Source: Deferribacterales bacterium Deferri_01
GTDB taxonomy: Bacteria > Chrysiogenota > Deferribacteres > Deferribacterales > Geovibrionaceae
Direction: 5' to 3'
Assembly: GCA_001603805.1 (NCBI GenBank)
Contig: LUZY01000013.1
Coordinates: 412,723 to 476,722 of the forward strand
Length of the DNA: 64,000 nucleotides
The position numbers and the translations under genes were made by a program. Below the pieces are notes generated by a model. That model was not told where the DNA came from. It saw only the letters and a list, made by a program, of their open reading frames with translations, and made no database searches. Below are positions 1-9,642 of the stretch, piece after piece. Every line of letters begins with the position of its first letter. Position 1 is the stretch's first letter.

Positions 1-400
<400 letters not shown>

Positions 401-1876
401 ATGGATCAGCACCGTCTGGAAAAACTTCAAAAACTCACGGAAAACAATGTTCAGCCTTATGTAAATTCATTTAAGATTCCATTCAGCATAAAAGAAGTGT
501 CTGAAAGATTTGAAAATACTGACGGGCATGAACTTCTAGAAAAGAAATACACCTTTACCGTAGCCGGGCGTGTAATGGCAATGAGACAGTTCGGTAAGGT
601 TAACTTCCTCAACCTTAAAGACAGAACGGGAAATATTCAGGCATACCTTAAAAAAGGCGACCTAGCGGAAGATCAGTACAATGTTTTTGAGCTTACCGAT
701 GTTGGCGACTTCGTGAGTATCTCCGGCTTTGTCTTCAGAACAAAAACCGGTGAACTGACAATATATGCGGAAAGATTCTCACTGCTTACAAAATCACTGA
801 GAGATCTTCCCGAAAAGTTCCACGGGCTTAAAGATGTTGAGCAGAGATACCGCAGAAGATATGTTGATCTCATAGTTAATGATAATGTCCGTAACATTTT
901 CCGCAAAAGAAGCGCTATAATTCAGGAAGTAAGGAACTTCTTCCTTTCTAAGGACTTCATGGAAGTGGAAACGCCTATGATGCAGCCCATAGCAGGCGGG
1001 GCAACAGCAAAACCCTTTGTTACCCACCACAATGCGCTTGATATGCCCCTTTATATGCGCATAGCGCCGGAGCTTTATCTGAAAAGACTTGTTATCGGCG
1101 GTTTTGAGCGTGTTTTTGAAATAAACAGAAGCTTCCGCAATGAAGGCTTATCAACACGCCACAATCCCGAATTTACCATGATAGAATGGTATATGGCATA
1201 TGCTGACTATTATGATCTTATGGATATGATAGAGACATTCGTGCGCAATATCGCCATCAAAGTGTGCGGGACAGCTAAGATTCCTTTTAACGGACGCATC
1301 ATCGACCTTGAGTCGCCATGGAAACGCATGACCATGGAACAGGCAATAGTCGATCTCGGAGAAAAAGGAATTACCCTTGAACAGCTTGCGGAATATGATT
1401 CAGCGAGAAAAACCGCAGAAGATTTAGGCATTTTCATCAACAATAGCTGGGGCAAAGGAAGAATTGTTCTGGAAATTTTTGAAAATACAGTTGAGGAAAA
1501 ACTTTTTGATCCGATATTTATTACAGATTATCCTAAAGAGGTTTCCCCTCTGGCAAAATCAAGGAAGGATAATCCGGAAATCACCGAACGTTATGAGCTT
1601 TTCATAGGCGGGTTTGAGGTTTCCAACGGTTTTAATGAGCTTAACGACCCTATTGATCAGAAAGAAAGATTTGAAAAACAGGTTGCTGAAAAGGAAGCGG
1701 GCGATGAAGAAGCTCACGCCATGGACAGTGACTACATCCGCGCACTCGAATACGGGCTTCCCCCCACGGCAGGCGCAGGACTTGGTATAGACAGACTGGT
1801 TATGCTGCTTACTGACAGCCAGTCCATAAGAGAAGTTATTCTCTTTCCCCATATGAGACCGGAGGATGCAGGTTAG
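401..1876 (+). CDS. lysS: Lysyl-tRNA synthetase, class II
   Basis: Charges tRNA-Lys with lysine in the cytoplasm. The protein has an N-terminal OB-fold anticodon-binding domain (GRVMAMRQFGKVNFLNLKD), class II motif 2 (FRNEGLSTRHNPEFTMIEWY) and motif 3 (GAGLGIDRLVMLLT) close to the C-terminus. The ATG at 401 gives 491 residues, the usual size, beginning MDQHRLEKLQKL; an AAGGAG sits at 381-386, a little far away. A TTG at 338 in the same frame would add 21 residues with no family resemblance, so I did not use it. The stop codon lies inside the start of the downstream diguanylate cyclase gene, so the two are probably cotranscribed. Confidence 0.95.
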   Translation: MDQHRLEKLQKLTENNVQPYVNSFKIPFSIKEVSERFENTDGHELLEKKYTFTVAGRVMAMRQFGKVNFLNLKDRTGNIQAYLKKGDLAEDQYNVFELTDVGDFVSISGFVFRTKTGELTIYAERFSLLTKSLRDLPEKFHGLKDVEQRYRRRYVDLIVNDNVRNIFRKRSAIIQEVRNFFLSKDFMEVETPMMQPIAGGATAKPFVTHHNALDMPLYMRIAPELYLKRLVIGGFERVFEINRSFRNEGLSTRHNPEFTMIEWYMAYADYYDLMDMIETFVRNIAIKVCGTAKIPFNGRIIDLESPWKRMTMEQAIVDLGEKGITLEQLAEYDSARKTAEDLGIFINNSWGKGRIVLEIFENTVEEKLFDPIFITDYPKEVSPLAKSRKDNPEITERYELFIGGFEVSNGFNELNDPIDQKERFEKQVAEKEAGDEEAHAMDSDYIRALEYGLPPTAGAGLGIDRLVMLLTDSQSIREVILFPHMRPEDAG

Positions 1877-2792
1877 TCCTAAAGTTTATCGCTGCACAAA
1901 AAGCGAGGAAATTACAGAAACTCTGAAACAGCTTTTCCCTGAAAGTATCCAGTGGGACTGCTCACATCAGGATGAAGGACCGAAGGTCATCATCTATGAG
2001 GTGCGTAAAGGCGACACTGCGGAAAAGCTTGCGTCTATGCTTGCTAATGAAAACTTTTTTCTTTTCATAGCAAACAGAGAGTTTGATCATCAGTTTCTGT
2101 CCCTTTCCAAAGATTACTTTTTTGAGTTCACCCACACGGATGATCCGGTGGAGGATCTCATTATACATTACAATATCCTTGTGAAATATTTCGCAATGAC
2201 TATGGAGCTTCAAGCCAAGACAGAAGAGCTTGAAAACACAGTGTTTGAGCTTGCCTTTGCATCCACAAATGTTCTTGAACAAAATGAGTTTCTCGAACAG
2301 ATGGCAAAAAAGGACGGGCTCACACTGCTTTATAACCACTCATACTTTAAAGACAGGCTTAAAACCGAATTTGATAAATCAAAACGTTACGGCAACAGGT
2401 TTACCATAGCACTCCTTGATTTAGACTTCTTCAAAAAAGTGAATGACACATACGGACATCCGAAAGGTGATGAAGTTCTCAGGGCTTTTGCGGTGATAAT
2501 CGGTGAGAACATACGTGAGACAGATATGGCGGCACGCTACGGCGGTGAGGAATTTGCCATAGTCTTCCCTGAAACAGACACTGCTCACGCCTTAATCGCC
2601 CTTGAAAGAATAAGAGACGGACTTAAGAGCATGGTTTTTGAAAGCGAAACCGGCTGTTTTAAGATCACCTTCAGCGCCGGCGTAACAGAGTTTGATCCTA
2701 AATTTTTCCATTCCGAGGAAATGATCCAGAACGCAGACAAGGCTCTCTACATCAGCAAACGTGACGGCAGAGACAGAGTAACAGTTTTATAA
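1866..2792 (+). CDS. GGDEF-domain diguanylate cyclase with unknown N-terminal domain
   Basis: Makes cyclic di-GMP from two GTP. The catalytic domain covers about residues 145-308 with an intact GGEEF signature at 226-230. An RETD allosteric I-site lies at 217-220, exactly five residues upstream, so product inhibition is expected. Residues 111-145 look like a coiled coil of the kind that joins a sensor to a GGDEF domain. Residues 1-110 have no motif I recognise and no membrane segment, so the protein is probably cytosolic and responds to an unknown cue. The ATG overlaps the last 11 bases of lysS. It is the only clear cyclase in the window; HD-GYP and PilZ proteins are also present. Confidence 0.9.
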   Translation: MQVSPKVYRCTKSEEITETLKQLFPESIQWDCSHQDEGPKVIIYEVRKGDTAEKLASMLANENFFLFIANREFDHQFLSLSKDYFFEFTHTDDPVEDLIIHYNILVKYFAMTMELQAKTEELENTVFELAFASTNVLEQNEFLEQMAKKDGLTLLYNHSYFKDRLKTEFDKSKRYGNRFTIALLDLDFFKKVNDTYGHPKGDEVLRAFAVIIGENIRETDMAARYGGEEFAIVFPETDTAHALIALERIRDGLKSMVFESETGCFKITFSAGVTEFDPKFFHSEEMIQNADKALYISKRDGRDRVTVL

Positions 2793-2888
2793 CTGCTCCT
2801 ATCATCCAAAGTTTTCAAAGTTCAAACTGTATGAAACCACAGGATATAAGTTAAGTTAGTATAATAAAGACAGAGGGCAGCCAGCCCC

Positions 2889-3284
2889 TTACTTTCCGAT
2901 AAATTTCAGCCAGACTTTTCTGTGACGGGGTCCGTCAAATTCGCAGAAATAAACACCCTGCCATGTGCCGAGAACAAGGCGGGAGTTCTCCACTATTACA
3001 GTCTCACTGCATCCGAAAAGGCTTGATTTTATGTGTGCGTCTGAATTTCCTTCAGAGTGGCGGAAATATGCTTCGTCAGGAACAAGCTTATTCATGAAGG
3101 CTGTCATATCACGCTGAACATCGAGGTCAGCATTCTCATTTATGGTAACAGCCGCTGTGGTGTGCGGAGTGAAGACAGTAAGGATACCGTCTTCCCAACC
3201 GTTTTGAATAACAGCATCCTCCAGAAGGCGGGTTATGTCCGCCATCCGGATTTTTGCTGTTGTAGATATGTTAAGCTCTACCAT
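2889..3284 (-). CDS. YjbQ / UPF0047 family protein
   Basis: A 131-residue single-domain protein with the family hallmarks TPHTTAAVTINEN near residue 40, EGNSDAHIKSSLFG, and LVLGTWQGVYFCEFDGPR near the C-terminus. Members have been reported to have weak thiamine-phosphate synthase activity, but the physiological role is unsettled. The conserved histidines are all present. The gene begins six bases after the serA stop codon, so it belongs to the serA transcript. Length is normal for the family. Confidence 0.85.
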   Translation of the reverse strand: MVELNISTTAKIRMADITRLLEDAVIQNGWEDGILTVFTPHTTAAVTINENADLDVQRDMTAFMNKLVPDEAYFRHSEGNSDAHIKSSLFGCSETVIVENSRLVLGTWQGVYFCEFDGPRHRKVWLKFIGK

Positions 3285-3290
3285 TTGTCC

Positions 3291-4913
3291 TTAAAGAACA
3301 ACGACCTTAGCTTCGATAATGCCGGAGATCGCCTGTATTTGGTCAAGAACAGATTTCGGAACCTCGCTGTCAACGGAGATAAACGAAATCGCATCCCCGC
3401 CTTTCAGACGGCTGAGTTCAAAACCTGCTATATTTATATTGTTGTTGCCGAGAAGAGTTCCGATCTTACCCACAACACCGGGTGTATCGGAGTTTCTGAT
3501 GTATATGTATGTTCCCTGGCATATCATATCAAGGAAGAACTGGTCGAAAATAGTAATTCGTCCGTATCCATCGGGGAAAACTGTTCCGCCTATTACCTTT
3601 TCTTCCCTATCCGTCTTAACTTTCATAACAAGGAGATCATTAAACTTGCCGTATGCAAGGGTTTTGCTCTCCTGAATATCAATTCCCCTGTCCTTTGCGA
3701 TGTAGGGAGCATTGATATATGAAACAGTTTCCTTCACATTAAACTCAAGAAGGCCGCGAAGACCTGCAATCGTAAACGCCTGAAAGTTGAAGGGAGTATC
3801 GAAGGTTCTTTCAAAGAAATCTTCGTCAAACTTGTGCCCGACCATTGTGACTTCAACCCTTTCAGGTCTGCCTTTGGTAAGCTGTGCAAGGAGATGTCCC
3901 ATTCTTTCTATGAGGTCAAAATACTTCTGCATCTCAACACTGAGCTGTGACTTCATGAAGGGGATATTAACAGCGTTTTCATAAGATTTGCCGTGCAGAG
4001 CGTTTACAACCTGCTGCGCTATAAGAAGTGCAACATCACGCTGTCCCTCTTCTGTATTTGCACCTATGTGGGGTGTAACAAACAGATTATCAAGGGTAAG
4101 CAGTTTATTTTCTCCGAGGGGCTCTTTAGTGAAAACATCCACAGCGGCAGAGAAAACCTTGCCGGATACAAGGGCATCGTAGAGGTCATCCTCATTTACT
4201 ATGCCGCCTCTGGCACAGTTGACGATAACTACGCCGTCCTTCATCATATCTATTTCTTTTTTAGTTATAATGTTTTTAGTTTCATCAGTAAGAGGGGTAT
4301 GAAAAGTTATCACATCCGCCTGTTTGAGAACCTGCTCAAGACTGTCACAGAGAGTAACACCAAGAGAATCAGCCTTAGCCTGTTTTATATAAGGGTCAAA
4401 GGAAACTATTTTCATCCCGAAGCTTTTCGCTCTGATGGCAACATTTCCGCCTATTCGTCCGAGACCAACTATCCCAAGGGTTTTCCCATGGAGCTGAATC
4501 CCCATAAATTTCTTTCTGTCCCACTTAATAGATTTAACCGACTCATTAGCGGCGGGAATTTTCCTCACAGCTGCAAGCATCATACCCATGGTAAGCTCAG
4601 TGGCGGCTAAGGTATTCCCTGTGGGGGCGTTCATTACTATGATCCCTTTTTTACTGGCTGCCTCAATGTCCACATTATCAAGCCCGACACCTGCACGTCC
4701 GAGGATTTTGAGTTTTCCGGGGTTTTCCAGCAGGTCAGCAGTAACGGTTGTTCCGCTTCTGGTTATTGCTGCGTCATAATTGCCGATGATCTGTTTCAGG
4801 TCGTCATTTTTAATGCCGGCTCTGATGTCAACGTTGATATCTCCGGATGCCTGAAGTATCTTGACTCCTTCTTCGGAGATATGATCCGTAATGATTACAT
4901 CAAATTGTGCCAT
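3291..4913 (-). CDS. serA: D-3-phosphoglycerate dehydrogenase, long form with ACT domain
   Basis: Catalyses the first step of serine synthesis, oxidising 3-phosphoglycerate to 3-phosphohydroxypyruvate with NAD. The 540 residues comprise the substrate-binding and Rossmann domains (GLGRIGG at 150-156), the catalytic Arg in NCARGGIVNE, Glu in DVFTKEPL and His in TPHIGANTEEGQ. An intervening domain follows and then a C-terminal ACT domain (YIRNSDTPGVVGKIGTLLG) that usually binds serine for feedback control. The ATG at 4913 fits the family start. yjbQ follows six bases downstream. Confidence 0.96.
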   Translation of the reverse strand: MAQFDVIITDHISEEGVKILQASGDINVDIRAGIKNDDLKQIIGNYDAAITRSGTTVTADLLENPGKLKILGRAGVGLDNVDIEAASKKGIIVMNAPTGNTLAATELTMGMMLAAVRKIPAANESVKSIKWDRKKFMGIQLHGKTLGIVGLGRIGGNVAIRAKSFGMKIVSFDPYIKQAKADSLGVTLCDSLEQVLKQADVITFHTPLTDETKNIITKKEIDMMKDGVVIVNCARGGIVNEDDLYDALVSGKVFSAAVDVFTKEPLGENKLLTLDNLFVTPHIGANTEEGQRDVALLIAQQVVNALHGKSYENAVNIPFMKSQLSVEMQKYFDLIERMGHLLAQLTKGRPERVEVTMVGHKFDEDFFERTFDTPFNFQAFTIAGLRGLLEFNVKETVSYINAPYIAKDRGIDIQESKTLAYGKFNDLLVMKVKTDREEKVIGGTVFPDGYGRITIFDQFFLDMICQGTYIYIRNSDTPGVVGKIGTLLGNNNINIAGFELSRLKGGDAISFISVDSEVPKSVLDQIQAISGIIEAKVVVL

Positions 4914-5107
4914 TCGCTGCCCTCTTTTATCGCTATAATTTGCATCCCGTACCTGAAAGCGTCAGGGGGAGCGTACAGACTACCAAAACGCTTATCAGAA
5001 GGCAATAAGATACTAAATGTTAACCGAAATAGAACGTAATTAACAAATAAATACACACTTAAATTAACCGGAATATAATTTTTACATTCACGGCTTTACT
5101 AATTGAC

Positions 5108-5136
5108 TTGGCAACATGGTTATGTATTGCTATAGT
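5108..5136 (+). promoter_or_regulatory. Predicted sigma-70 promoter of hemE-hemH
   Basis: TTGGCA at 5108-5113, a 17-base spacer and TATAGT at 5131-5136. Each box differs from consensus at one position, and a TGC immediately before the -10 makes an extended -10. It lies about 45 bases upstream of the hemE start codon in the serA/hemE divergent gap. Confidence 0.65.
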
Positions 5137-5181
5137 TTGATTTCAATTGTAATGGTATCAAAAAATTTCACGGAGAACTAA

Positions 5182-6189
5182 ATGGCTTTTAATGACCTTT
5201 TATTAAGAACCCTCAACGGAGAAAAAACCGACAGACCCCCTATCTGGCTTATGAGACAGGCAGGCAGGTACATGAAGGAATATAGAGACGTAAGAAGCAA
5301 GGTCAGCTTTCTTGAACTCTGCAAAACTCCGGAACTGGCGTGCGAAGTTGTTCTTCAGCCTATAGATGCTTTCGGGCTGGACTGCGCCATCCTCTTTTCC
5401 GACATTCTTGTACCCATCGAGCCTATGGGCGTTAATCTGGATTTTAAACCCGCTCCTTATATATCAAACCCTGTGAGAACCCTTGCAGATGCTGAAAGGA
5501 TGAGACTTGTTGATCCCAAGACCGAACTTAAATTCGTCATGGATGCAATAAAACTTATGATAAGCAAGCTTAATGTACCGCTTATAGGCTTTTCCGGCGC
5601 TCCTTTTACCCTTGCCTGCTATATGATAGAAGGCGAAGGCTCAAAAAGCTTCCTCGAAGTTAAAAAACTCATGCACAACAATACAAAAGCATACACAACA
5701 CTCATGGAGAAACTCACAGACAACACGATTTCCTACCTTCAGGCGCAGGTTGACTGCGGCTGTCCCGTTGTCCAGATGTTTGACACATGGGCGGGACTCG
5801 TATCTACGTACGAATATAAAGAATTCATATTCCCCTATGTTCAGAGAGTTGCGGAGTCTGTTAAAGGAGCGCACTTCATCTACTTCGCTAAGGACAGTTC
5901 ATCGTTCTACCCCATGATCAAAAAACTGAACTGCGCTGCACTGGGCGTTGACTGGAAAACCAGCCTTAAACAAGCGGATGCCGCACTTGAACACAAGTTT
6001 GTGCTTCAGGGCAACATGGATCCCGCTCTGCTTTTCGCAGATAAGGACACCATCACAAAATACGCTAATATAATCCTTGAAGAAGGAAAATCACTTAAAG
6101 GACACATATTCAACCTTGGTCACGGCATTATGCCCCAGACTCCGGTGGAAAATGTGAAACACCTTGTGGATATAGTTAAAGGCGTTTGA
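5182..6189 (+). CDS. hemE: Uroporphyrinogen decarboxylase
   Basis: Removes four carboxyl groups from uroporphyrinogen III to give coproporphyrinogen III in heme synthesis. The N-terminal signature RPPIWLMRQAGRYMKEYR is present, followed by the catalytic Asp region DCAILFSDILV. FSGAPFTLACYMIEG and FNLGHGIMPQTPVENV complete the family pattern. At 335 residues the length is standard. The ATG at 5182 follows a GGAGA site. The stop overlaps the start of hemH as TGATG, so the pair is translationally coupled. Confidence 0.96.
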   Translation: MAFNDLLLRTLNGEKTDRPPIWLMRQAGRYMKEYRDVRSKVSFLELCKTPELACEVVLQPIDAFGLDCAILFSDILVPIEPMGVNLDFKPAPYISNPVRTLADAERMRLVDPKTELKFVMDAIKLMISKLNVPLIGFSGAPFTLACYMIEGEGSKSFLEVKKLMHNNTKAYTTLMEKLTDNTISYLQAQVDCGCPVVQMFDTWAGLVSTYEYKEFIFPYVQRVAESVKGAHFIYFAKDSSSFYPMIKKLNCAALGVDWKTSLKQADAALEHKFVLQGNMDPALLFADKDTITKYANIILEEGKSLKGHIFNLGHGIMPQTPVENVKHLVDIVKGV

Positions 6190-7142
6190 TGAAAGACCTT
6201 CTTTTCGCTATGTATATGGGCGGACCCGACTCTGTTGAGGCGATCCGCCCCTTTCTCAAAAATCTGTTTTCAGACCGCACCATAATCGATTTTAAAATCG
6301 GAACATGGGCGCAGAATATTCTTGCGGGCGTAATAGCGAAATCACGTTCCAAAAAAGTTGCCCCTCTTTATGAGAAAATGGGTGGTTCCTCACCCCAGCT
6401 TAAGCACATGAAAACCGTTCTGGAAAAAACCTCTGCGGTTTATTATGCAAAAACAGGCAGAGAACTGGAAGTAAGGACAGGAATGTGCTACTACCACCCG
6501 TATATTGAAGATGAGCTGGATAAGCTGAACGGTTCGGAGTTCGGAAATATATATGTGATGACTATGTACCCGCAGGATTCCTACACCACAAGCGGTCTGT
6601 GCTTCAAGCGTTTTGACGAAAAACTGAAGACAGTGAGCATAAAGGGGCATATGAAGCGTATCCCCTTCTGGCATCTTAATGAAAGCTACAATAGCTGCCT
6701 CATAGCCCGCATCTACAAAGCAGCTGAAGCTCTTGGAAAACCGCTTACAGAATGCCATATACTCTACTCTGCACACTCATTACCGGAATATACTCTTGCA
6801 AAAGGCGATCTCTACACCGTCCATCTGGAAGAGCAAATTACGTATATCAAAGATATGCTGCGGCACTATAACTATTCTCTGGCTTATCAGAGCCGCACAG
6901 GTCCGGTGAAATGGCTGGGACCTGAAACATCTGTAAAACTGGATCAGCTTGCGGATGCCGGAACGGATAATATAATAGTTGTGCCTATATCTTTTGTTTC
7001 AGACCACATCGAAACCCTTATTGAGCTTGATGAGGAATACATCAGCCACATAAGGGCAAAAGGCATAAATATAACAAGGATAGAAAGCCTCAATGCTTCG
7101 GACGACTTCGCCGAAAGCATATATAATGTTTTGCTCACTTAA
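6189..7142 (+). CDS. hemH: Ferrochelatase
   Basis: Inserts ferrous iron into a porphyrin in the last or near-last step of heme synthesis. Family motifs are YSAHSLPEYT with the metal-site His, AYQSRTGPVKWLGP, and VPISFVSDHIETLIELD with the catalytic Glu. The frame also allows a TTG three bases earlier, but the ATG at 6189, overlapping the hemE TGA, is the better start and gives 317 residues. No Fe-S cluster cysteines are visible. Whether the substrate is protoporphyrin or coproporphyrin cannot be told from the sequence. No oxidase gene lies beside it. Confidence 0.93.
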   Translation: MKDLLFAMYMGGPDSVEAIRPFLKNLFSDRTIIDFKIGTWAQNILAGVIAKSRSKKVAPLYEKMGGSSPQLKHMKTVLEKTSAVYYAKTGRELEVRTGMCYYHPYIEDELDKLNGSEFGNIYVMTMYPQDSYTTSGLCFKRFDEKLKTVSIKGHMKRIPFWHLNESYNSCLIARIYKAAEALGKPLTECHILYSAHSLPEYTLAKGDLYTVHLEEQITYIKDMLRHYNYSLAYQSRTGPVKWLGPETSVKLDQLADAGTDNIIVVPISFVSDHIETLIELDEEYISHIRAKGINITRIESLNASDDFAESIYNVLLT

Positions 7143-7197
7143 ACCCTACCGCACTGCGGCAGCCCTGTTAGAAGGACTGATTAATCTAATGTATTGA

Positions 7198-8058
7198 TTG
7201 GTGACTGAATTGGAAAAACTAAAAACTTTTTTAAGCATGATAAAAGTTGAACATACACTTTTTGCCCTCCCCTTTGCTTTCACAGGAATGCTTCTGGCAG
7301 CCGAGGGTCTTCCTTCTCTTATTACGGTATTCTGGATAGTTATTGCTGTTCTTGGCGCACGCTCAGGTGCAATGGGATTTAACAGACTTGCAGACGCATC
7401 CATAGACGCACGAAACCCCAGAACTGCCAAAAGGGATATACCGGCAGGCAGAATCAGCAAAAAAGAAGCAGGACTTTACACGGCCATATCATTTGCTGTT
7501 TATCTTTTTGCCGCATATATGCTGAACCCGCTTTGTTTCATGCTCTCCCCTATTCCTCTGGGTATTTTTATACTTTACTCATATACAAAACGTTTTACCT
7601 TCCTCTGCCATATAGTTCTGGGCATTGCTCTGGGGCTTGCACCCATCGGAGCATGGGTCGCAGTCAGAGGTGAAGTCAGCACGTCAATAGTGATGTTGGG
7701 TATCGCCGTTCTACTCTGGGTGGCAGGATTTGATATAGTGTACGCATGTCAGGATATTGACTTTGACAGAAAAGAGAATCTCCACTCAATTCCCAGATAC
7801 ATCGGAGTCACAGGTTCTTTGAATCTTGCCCGTGCGCTTCATGCTTTAGCATTCCTGATCTTTTTCTCCGCTAAATTCATGTTCGGGTTGGGGTGGGTAT
7901 ATCTCGCAGGGGTTTTCCTCACAGGTATTTTCATGCTTTATCAACATGCTATACTCAAGCCCCATGACCTCTCAAAACTGGACATGGCATTTTTTAATCT
8001 CAACGCTTATATCAGTCTAACTATATTCCTCTTTACAGCCGTTGATATATTTATCTAA
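7198..8058 (+). CDS. UbiA-type aromatic prenyltransferase (MqnP-like candidate)
   Basis: An integral membrane prenyltransferase of 286 residues with about eight hydrophobic segments. Both aspartate-rich motifs are intact: NRLADASIDARNPRTAKRD and DIDFDRKENLHSIP, which bind the polyprenyl diphosphate through magnesium. It attaches a polyprenyl chain to an aromatic acid such as 4-hydroxybenzoate or a naphthoate. The partner UbiX-like gene nine bases downstream shows that this pair belongs to quinone synthesis. In anaerobes without ubiquinone the likely pathway is the futalosine route to menaquinone, where the counterparts are called MqnP and MqnM; this is inference. Start choice between TTG 7198 and GTG 7201 is open. 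Confidence 0.85.
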   Translation: MVTELEKLKTFLSMIKVEHTLFALPFAFTGMLLAAEGLPSLITVFWIVIAVLGARSGAMGFNRLADASIDARNPRTAKRDIPAGRISKKEAGLYTAISFAVYLFAAYMLNPLCFMLSPIPLGIFILYSYTKRFTFLCHIVLGIALGLAPIGAWVAVRGEVSTSIVMLGIAVLLWVAGFDIVYACQDIDFDRKENLHSIPRYIGVTGSLNLARALHALAFLIFFSAKFMFGLGWVYLAGVFLTGIFMLYQHAILKPHDLSKLDMAFFNLNAYISLTIFLFTAVDIFI

Positions 8059-8066
8059 TATAACTT

Positions 8067-8624
8067 ATGAAAAAGTTTTTTCTCGGCATAACCGGTGCAA
8101 GCGGGGCTGTTTACGGATTAAGATTTCTGGACGAGCTGTCAAAGCTTGATGCTGAAATCCATGTCTGCATAACCCCAGACGGTCATGAAAACATAAGGAT
8201 CGAAACCGGAAAAGAATTCAATCAGGAAGATTACGGCAATAATGTCATTTTTCATGACAGCAGAAATTTTGCCGCACCTGTATCCAGCGGTTCTTTTATG
8301 GTGGATCACTATATTATCGCTCCTGCCTCCATGGGCTGTGTGGGACGCATTGCATCCGGAGTGAGTTCAAATCTTGTGGAGCGCTGCGCAGATGTGGCAC
8401 TGAAGGAAAGAAGGGATCTGATAATTCTTTTCAGGGAAGCTCCGCTTAATCTGATTCACCTTGAAAACCTTACAAAACTGGCACAGGCGGGTGCTGTTAT
8501 AATGCCTGCTGCACCTGCATTTTACCATAAGCCTGAATCCATAGACGATCTTATATCGTTTATGATCGGGAAAATATTTGATATACTTAAAACAGACCAC
8601 AGGCTCTTTAAAAGATGGGAATGA
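8067..8624 (+). CDS. UbiX-family flavin prenyltransferase (MqnM-like candidate)
   Basis: Makes prenylated FMN, the cofactor of UbiD-type decarboxylases. The N-terminal GITGASGAVYGLRF is the FMN-binding loop of the family. APASMGCVGRIASGVSSNL and the REAPLNLIHLENL stretch match conserved UbiX segments. The 185 residues are typical. It lies in an operon with the UbiA-like prenyltransferase, which supports a role in quinone synthesis. No UbiD-type decarboxylase gene is present in the window, so that partner must be elsewhere. The 3' end overlaps the next gene. Confidence 0.9.
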   Translation: MKKFFLGITGASGAVYGLRFLDELSKLDAEIHVCITPDGHENIRIETGKEFNQEDYGNNVIFHDSRNFAAPVSSGSFMVDHYIIAPASMGCVGRIASGVSSNLVERCADVALKERRDLIILFREAPLNLIHLENLTKLAQAGAVIMPAAPAFYHKPESIDDLISFMIGKIFDILKTDHRLFKRWE

Positions 8625-9016
8625 TAAAAGGCATCTGTAAAAACTGCTCCGCAGAATTTTCCTTTAAACAGGGGAAGAAAACTGAGTGCCCCTCCTGCGG
8701 GCGGGTTTATCCGGTGAAGAAGAAGGCAAACCGTTTTGATGTGGCTTCGGGTGAGGAAACAAAACAGGGCTTAAGTGAGCAGGAGATCCTGAGCGGTATT
8801 GAAAAAGGAGAGTTTCTCGAAACCGACCTCGCTGCCTCAGTTTATACTCCGTGGATGGAAATAAAATACCTTATCCCGCCGAAAAGACCTGCGGTAAAAG
8901 AGTCTAAGGCATATATTGCAGGATATGTGCTGTTTATGTTCTCGCTGCTTATAAATATTATCCTGATCTGCATAGTTCATCTGCAGCAGGAAAAAATAGA
9001 GATTTTGACGAGATAA
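8615..9016 (+). CDS. Zinc-ribbon membrane-anchored protein of unknown function
   Basis: A 133-residue protein with an N-terminal zinc ribbon, CKNC followed by CPSC about 16 residues later. The middle part, LSEQEILSGIEKGEFLETD followed by a tryptophan, resembles GYF_2-type adaptor modules. One C-terminal membrane helix (about 92-115) comes last, so the ribbon should face the cytosol. ATG codons at 8615 and 8621 are both possible; both overlap the end of the UbiX gene. The function is unknown; metal or protein binding is a guess from the ribbon. Confidence 0.65.
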   Translation: MGMIKGICKNCSAEFSFKQGKKTECPSCGRVYPVKKKANRFDVASGEETKQGLSEQEILSGIEKGEFLETDLAASVYTPWMEIKYLIPPKRPAVKESKAYIAGYVLFMFSLLINIILICIVHLQQEKIEILTR

Positions 9017-9028
9017 CAGGAGGAAATT

Positions 9029-9625
9029 ATGGATAAAGAGAAACGCAGTCAGGAAGAAACAGAAGAAATCGAAGAAACAGAAGAAGTTGAAACACGCAAA
9101 AAATTTGCCCATGATTCATCCTGCTGTTCAGATGTGGATCTTGATGAAGAGGATTCAAAGGAAGAGGATGAATCATCCGAACAGGCTAAAAAACGCAGCA
9201 ACTACGGAAACTACAAACACAGGCACGGCTCCTTTGAGAATAAAGTACACAACACCGGCGAAAAAATGGGCGACTGGCTTAAGGACAGCTACGAGAAAGG
9301 AAAAGAAGAGGTTCTCAGGCTTACTAAAATAGCTAAAATCAAACTCGACATAGTGGCACTTAAAAAGAAAAAAGACGAAAGACTTAAGCTTCTCGGCAAA
9401 AAAGCCATTGAGCTGGTCAACGAAGGCTATATCGAAGCTGATATGATCGAACCCGAATACTCCATGATCAAATCCATTGAATCTGAAATTGCAGATAAAA
9501 ATATGGACATTTTCGACATAAAAAAGAAAAATAAAGAGCAGGCTCCTGAAAAAGAATCTGCAGAAACAGAAAGAAAAGCAATTGAGGCAAAATCTATACC
9601 TCTTGACGACAAAGACGAAAAATAA
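9029..9625 (+). CDS. Highly charged protein of unknown function
   Basis: A 198-residue soluble protein starting 12 bases after its neighbour behind a strong AGGAGG site, so it is clearly translated. The first 55 residues are extremely acidic, with runs of Glu and Asp, and probably disordered. Residues 75-165 contain long amphipathic helices rich in lysine and glutamate (KMGDWLKDSYEKGKEEV onward) suggestive of a coiled coil. The tail is again charged. A single CC pair sits near residue 32. I recognise no family. Confidence 0.6.
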   Translation: MDKEKRSQEETEEIEETEEVETRKKFAHDSSCCSDVDLDEEDSKEEDESSEQAKKRSNYGNYKHRHGSFENKVHNTGEKMGDWLKDSYEKGKEEVLRLTKIAKIKLDIVALKKKKDERLKLLGKKAIELVNEGYIEADMIEPEYSMIKSIESEIADKNMDIFDIKKKNKEQAPEKESAETERKAIEAKSIPLDDKDEK

Positions 9626-9642
9626 CAACTACTGAGTGATTG

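Noticed and set aside
3057-3722. Long plus-strand frames opposite yjbQ and serA
   Set aside because: They are shadows of two well-conserved genes; no ribosome binding site or domain.
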